From contig JAABRM010000009.1 of the NCBI GenBank assembly GCA_011390955.1, positions 1 through 64,000 of the forward strand: DNA of 64,000 bases. The letters are read 5' to 3'. This DNA comes from Oscillatoriales cyanobacterium (GTDB lineage Bacteria; Cyanobacteriota; Cyanobacteriia; Cyanobacteriales; Laspinemataceae). The notes under the pieces were generated by a model. The model was given only the letters and a program-made list of their open reading frames with translations, searched no databases and had not been told where the DNA came from. The position numbers were made by a program, and so were the translations under genes. Shown here in pieces: positions 61,133 to 64,000 of the stretch (positions are counted from its first letter, which is position 1; each line of letters begins with the position of its first letter).

Positions 61133-63313
61133 ATGAAACTTGATGCTGCCCAACGGCGAATTGCTGCTTTTGAAAAAAGGTTTAGTGATGCCCATATTGA
61201 TTTAGCTTGCCATGCGGCTTTACCATTGGCTTTAACCCCAGATTTACTCTATTGTATCTGGGGAAATTTTCAAAGAGATATTGAACAAAATTTTCTGGGG
61301 ATTCCTTGGATTGCGGTGTCGGATTTAATCCTTTCTAGTCTTTGTGATGAGGTGGGGGATGAACTTTATGAAATGGATCAAACCGTGCGCCAAGAGTTGC
61401 TGGAAAGGTTGAAGCAGAATCGCCGATTTGGGAAAGAACGCTTGCAAGAAGTGGCGGGGTTGTTGCTGGCTTATGTACGGCGGGATTTAAATCATCCTGA
61501 TTTCTATTATCAAGATTTTGCGGAGTCTCAAACTTGGGCGGCTTTAGCTTATATTAATCCGCAAGAGTCCGTGAGACGGTTGGTGGCAGCTTTTGAACGG
61601 GCTTATGGAGAGAATCCAGCGGATTTAATGCGCTTGGTTACTCTGACGGAAATGCTGCATCAACCGATTCCAGAGTTTGAAAAGTTACTGATTTTTGCCC
61701 GCGCAATGGGGCATTATCGCCGCAAGAAATATGAGGACGCAAAAGGTGAAATTAAGAAATTAACGATTAAAGGCGATCGAGTTGATTTGGGGAATAATAT
61801 TACTATCTCTATTCCCCCAGAGTTGTTAGAACTGATTGCCAGTCCCCCGGATACTCCCCAGGATGAAGCAACTCAGAAGAAAATTGCTGAGTTGCTTAAA
61901 GTTATCAAAACTACTCAGAATGAAAATAGCCGTAGGCAGGCAATTCGGAGTTTAGGGGAAATCGGACAAGGCAATCCTATTGCGATCGCGGGTTTGCTTA
62001 AAGTTATTCAAACTACTCAGGATGAATATACCTGTATTCAGGCAGCAGTGAGTTTAGAGAAAATCGATCCAGGCAATCCAGCGGCGATCGCGGGTTTGGT
62101 TAAAGTTATCGAAACTACTCAGGATGAATATACCCTTTTGCTGGCAATTCGGAGTTTAGAGAAAATCGGACAAGGCAATTCTGAGGCGATCGCGGGTTTG
62201 GTTGAAATTATCGAAACTACTGAGGATGACTATACCCGTTGGCAGGCAATTCGGAGTTTAGAGAAAATCGATCCAGGCAATCCAGAGGCGATCGCGGGTT
62301 TGGTTAAAGTTGTCCAAACTGCTTGGAATGAAAATACCCGTATGCAGGCGATTTCGAGTTTAAGGAAAATTGACCCAGGAAATCCAGCGGTGATCGCGGG
62401 TTTGGTTAAAGTTATCGAAACTACTCAGAATGAAAATACCCGTAAGCAGGCAGCAGAGAGTTTAGGGAAAATCGGACAAGGCAATCTAGAGGCGATCGCG
62501 GGTTTGGTTAAAGTGATCGAAACTACTCAGGATGAAGATACCCGTATGCAGGCAGCAGAGATTTTAGAGAAAATCGACCCAGGCAATCCAGCGGCGATCG
62601 CGGGTTTGGTTAAAGTTATCGAAACTAATTGGAATGAAGATAAAGAGATTGATTTTACTCAACTATCATTTGTCGCCAATTTTGAACCAGTCCTTCCAAT
62701 TGTACTACTCCTTGATACATCAGGTTCAATGTCGGGTCAACCCATTAATGAGTTAAATCAAGGATTAGTTACTTTTCAGGAAGAACTGAACAAAGATGCC
62801 TTGGCTTCTATGCGTGTAGAAGTTGCGATTATTACCTTTAATAGTTTTGTAAACATTGTTCAAGATTTCGTGAAAGTTAATCAATTTAAACCTCCTCACC
62901 TCTCTGCTTCAGGTACAACTGGAACCGGGAAAGCCATTGAAGTTGTACTCAATCTTATTGAAGATCGCAAAGCCGTTTATAGAAATAATGGGATTGACTA
63001 TTATAGTCCTTTGGTGTTGCTAATTACAGATGGCAGCCCTACTGACAATTGGCAAAATGCAGCAAAAATGGTTCGAGAATTTGCTGCCAACAAAAAATTT
63101 AATTTTTTTGCCGTTGGTGTTGATGGAGCGGATTTGGATATTCTCTCACAGATTGCTCCTACCGATACGCCACCTCTTATGTTAAGGGGATTGTCGTTTG
63201 TTCAGTTATTTCAGTGGTTATCATATTCAATATCCGCAGTATCTCGGAGCATACCCGGTGATCAAGTGACGCTTCCATCAACAATCTCATGGGCAGACAG
63301 TAACAGAAATTAG
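61133..63313 (+). CDS. HEAT-repeat/vWA protein (TerY-like vWA)
   Basis: Residues 1-235 form an adaptor domain (LPLALTPDLLYCIWGNFQRD, IPWIAVSDLILSSLCDEVG) known in several cyanobacterial conflict proteins. Residues about 250-502 are eight HEAT-like repeats of exactly 34 residues (GNPAAIAGLVKVIETTQDE, then a TRMQAAESLEKIDP half). Residues 515-705 are a vWA domain with intact metal site LLLDTSGSMSG (about 526), ASGTTGTG and LLITDGSPTDNW, resembling TerY-type vWA proteins. The kinase and PP2C genes that usually accompany TerY are not seen in the window. It is the last intact gene of the cluster. It lies right of the bracketed cassette, 40 bases from the repeat. Confidence 0.85.
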   Translation: MKLDAAQRRIAAFEKRFSDAHIDLACHAALPLALTPDLLYCIWGNFQRDIEQNFLGIPWIAVSDLILSSLCDEVGDELYEMDQTVRQELLERLKQNRRFGKERLQEVAGLLLAYVRRDLNHPDFYYQDFAESQTWAALAYINPQESVRRLVAAFERAYGENPADLMRLVTLTEMLHQPIPEFEKLLIFARAMGHYRRKKYEDAKGEIKKLTIKGDRVDLGNNITISIPPELLELIASPPDTPQDEATQKKIAELLKVIKTTQNENSRRQAIRSLGEIGQGNPIAIAGLLKVIQTTQDEYTCIQAAVSLEKIDPGNPAAIAGLVKVIETTQDEYTLLLAIRSLEKIGQGNSEAIAGLVEIIETTEDDYTRWQAIRSLEKIDPGNPEAIAGLVKVVQTAWNENTRMQAISSLRKIDPGNPAVIAGLVKVIETTQNENTRKQAAESLGKIGQGNLEAIAGLVKVIETTQDEDTRMQAAEILEKIDPGNPAAIAGLVKVIETNWNEDKEIDFTQLSFVANFEPVLPIVLLLDTSGSMSGQPINELNQGLVTFQEELNKDALASMRVEVAIITFNSFVNIVQDFVKVNQFKPPHLSASGTTGTGKAIEVVLNLIEDRKAVYRNNGIDYYSPLVLLITDGSPTDNWQNAAKMVREFAANKKFNFFAVGVDGADLDILSQIAPTDTPPLMLRGLSFVQLFQWLSYSISAVSRSIPGDQVTLPSTISWADSNRN
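61901..62640 (+). repeat. 102-bp tandem repeat inside the HEAT-vWA gene
   Basis: GTTATCGAAACTACTCAGGA-type repeat starts recur at exactly 102-base spacing eight times (61901, 62003, 62105 and on to 62615). Several copies share long identical stretches, including a HIP1-like GCGATCGCGGG. A multiple of three, so copy changes preserve the frame. Confidence 0.92.
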
Positions 63314-63337
63314 GTTATACAAATTCAAAGAAAATTT

Positions 63338-63433
63338 ATGAGTTGTGAACCGCTAAATAACATCCTCGATCGCGTTACCAATAATCACCATCCTGATGTT
63401 AATATAATTGCTTTGAGTTGGTTTGTGAATTGA
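63338..63433 (+). pseudogene. Truncated adaptor (effector-associated) domain remnant
   Basis: A 31-residue frame from ATG 63338 (CEPLNNILDRVTNNHHPDVN, then IIALSWFVN, stop). It matches the start of a very common cyanobacterial adaptor domain (LNxxLDRIxxGxHTxxDIxAL...QLGKYNVNIG...) at the N-terminus of TIR, CHAT and NB-ARC proteins. The second half, including the QLGKYNVNIG part, is gone. It begins 25 bases after the HEAT-vWA stop. It probably marks a deleted effector gene. Confidence 0.6.
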
Positions 63434-63576
63434 ACCGATCGCGCCCTTAAACCCACCCATTTATAACAGAAAAAGCACAATTTACAGTTAACCTTAATCA
63501 ATATTAACCTAGAAATATGCTATAATTGTGCTTAATTAAACTACCAATAAAATCGACTACTCAACAGATATCAAAA

Positions 63577-63759
63577 ATGAAACTCAAACAACATTTAGAG
63601 AAAAACCGAGAGGCAATTGTAGAAATTGCAGCCAAACATGGAGCCTTTAACGTGCGGATTTTTGGCTCAGTCGCCAGAGGAGAAGAAACGGAAAATAGTA
63701 GGGACACGGCATTGCCGTGTCCGGTGGTTTATATGTCAATAAAATGGCCAAGCTATTGA
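63577..63759 (+). pseudogene. Truncated MNT nucleotidyltransferase
   Basis: From ATG 63577 the frame reads MKLKQHLEKNREAIVEIAAK, then HGAFNVRIFGSVARGEETENS. This is the N-terminus of MNT-type antitoxin nucleotidyltransferases, whose next residues should be the catalytic DID. Here the sequence switches at 63699 to a 21-bp palindrome-containing insert and unrelated frame, so the active site is lost. No HEPN/HepT gene follows in the window. Confidence 0.8.
63702..63722. repeat. 21-bp palindrome at the MNT breakpoint
   Basis: Perfect arms GGACACGGCA / TGCCGTGTCC around one base, sitting 3-4 bases after the last conserved MNT codon. It is likely part of an inserted repeat element. Confidence 0.75.
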
Positions 63760-63870
63760 TAAATGAATGGGTTTTAATTGCGATCTGAATTTGGTGGGGC
63801 GACCCAAGTCGGACAGATAGGCGAATAGAAACCCATCCCCGGTTTGATTTTTTATTTTATATAATTGTAG

Positions 63871-63937
63871 GGGCGAAGCATGACCGCAAATAATTTATCG
63901 GTTAAAACCAGAAATTTATTACGGTCATGCTTCGCCC
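63871..63937. repeat. 16-bp inverted repeat (MITE-like)
   Basis: Perfect arms GGGCGAAGCATGACCG (63871-63886) and CGGTCATGCTTCGCCC (63922-63937) enclose 35 bases of AT-rich sequence. A partial further copy (GGGCGAAG) is at the very end of the window. No gene is seen between 63760 and 64000. Confidence 0.75.
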
Positions 63938-64000
63938 TGAACCCAATACGAAAGCCCCGAACCCAATGTTTTACCATGACCAATATCCCGGAGGGCGAAG

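Noticed and set aside
1-64000. tRNA or rRNA genes
   Set aside because: I saw no convincing cloverleaf T-loop/acceptor combination or rRNA sequence when reading; a covariance-model scan would be needed to exclude a tRNA.

Overview
This window is chromosomal DNA of a cyanobacterium, most likely a filamentous gliding one (Oscillatoriales-like). The reasons are the dense GCGATCGC (HIP1) octamers, protein families that are largely cyanobacterial (HmpF, DUF3038/DUF4335, DUF3531, PATAN response regulators, CHAT-TPR proteins), a motility chemotaxis operon of the Hmp/Pil type, and heavy loading with short palindromic repeats and toxin-antitoxin (TA) modules. I saw no rRNA, no CRISPR array, no intact transposase and no tRNA I could support.

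Left part (1-10 kb): a CAP-domain/RTX calcium-binding protein, an ABC1/UbiB-type kinase, a coiled-coil protein, tilS, and hmpF, which is convergent with tilS. Motility block (about 8-29 kb): hmpF; then on the other strand a PATAN-REC regulator, CheY, CheW, an MCP and a giant CheA (hmpA-E, equivalent to pilG-H-I-J-L); then an OmpR-type regulator, a STAS protein, a PAS/GAF-PP2C phosphatase, an anti-sigma-type kinase and a STAS-sugar transferase fusion. This looks like a chemotaxis array, a partner-switching module and a polysaccharide priming enzyme, all acting on type IV pilus/slime gliding, within 21 kb. Heptanucleotide repeats lie inside the MCP and CheA genes and between them.

Middle (29-39 kb): the DUF4335/DUF3038 pair, apt, a DUF1517-like gene, yqeY, a pentapeptide-repeat gene, a DUF3531 gene, a small membrane protein and the sdhA-type flavoprotein. 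Two copies of a TA-flanked MITE (12.2 and 32.6 kb) and another MITE-like element (39.4 kb) are present.

Right part (39.5-64 kb) is accessory. TA modules, several decayed, sit among many copies of a AGAAACCSGGTTTCT palindrome. A four-gene operon (41.4-48.3 kb) combines a 1580-residue TPR-CHAT protease-like protein with two small proteins and a coiled-coil protein ending in a membrane hairpin. Housekeeping genes (ROK kinase, tpiA, folP) interrupt the region. A multi-gene conflict-type system (55.7-63.4 kb) follows: a degenerate STAND protein, a MoxR AAA+ ATPase, a vWA protein, a two-gene cassette bracketed by about 134-bp direct repeats, and a HEAT-vWA protein, followed by a truncated adaptor domain and a truncated MNT gene. 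The CHAT operon and the MoxR/vWA/degenerate-STAND cluster with its repeat-bracketed cassette are the best candidates for undescribed systems.
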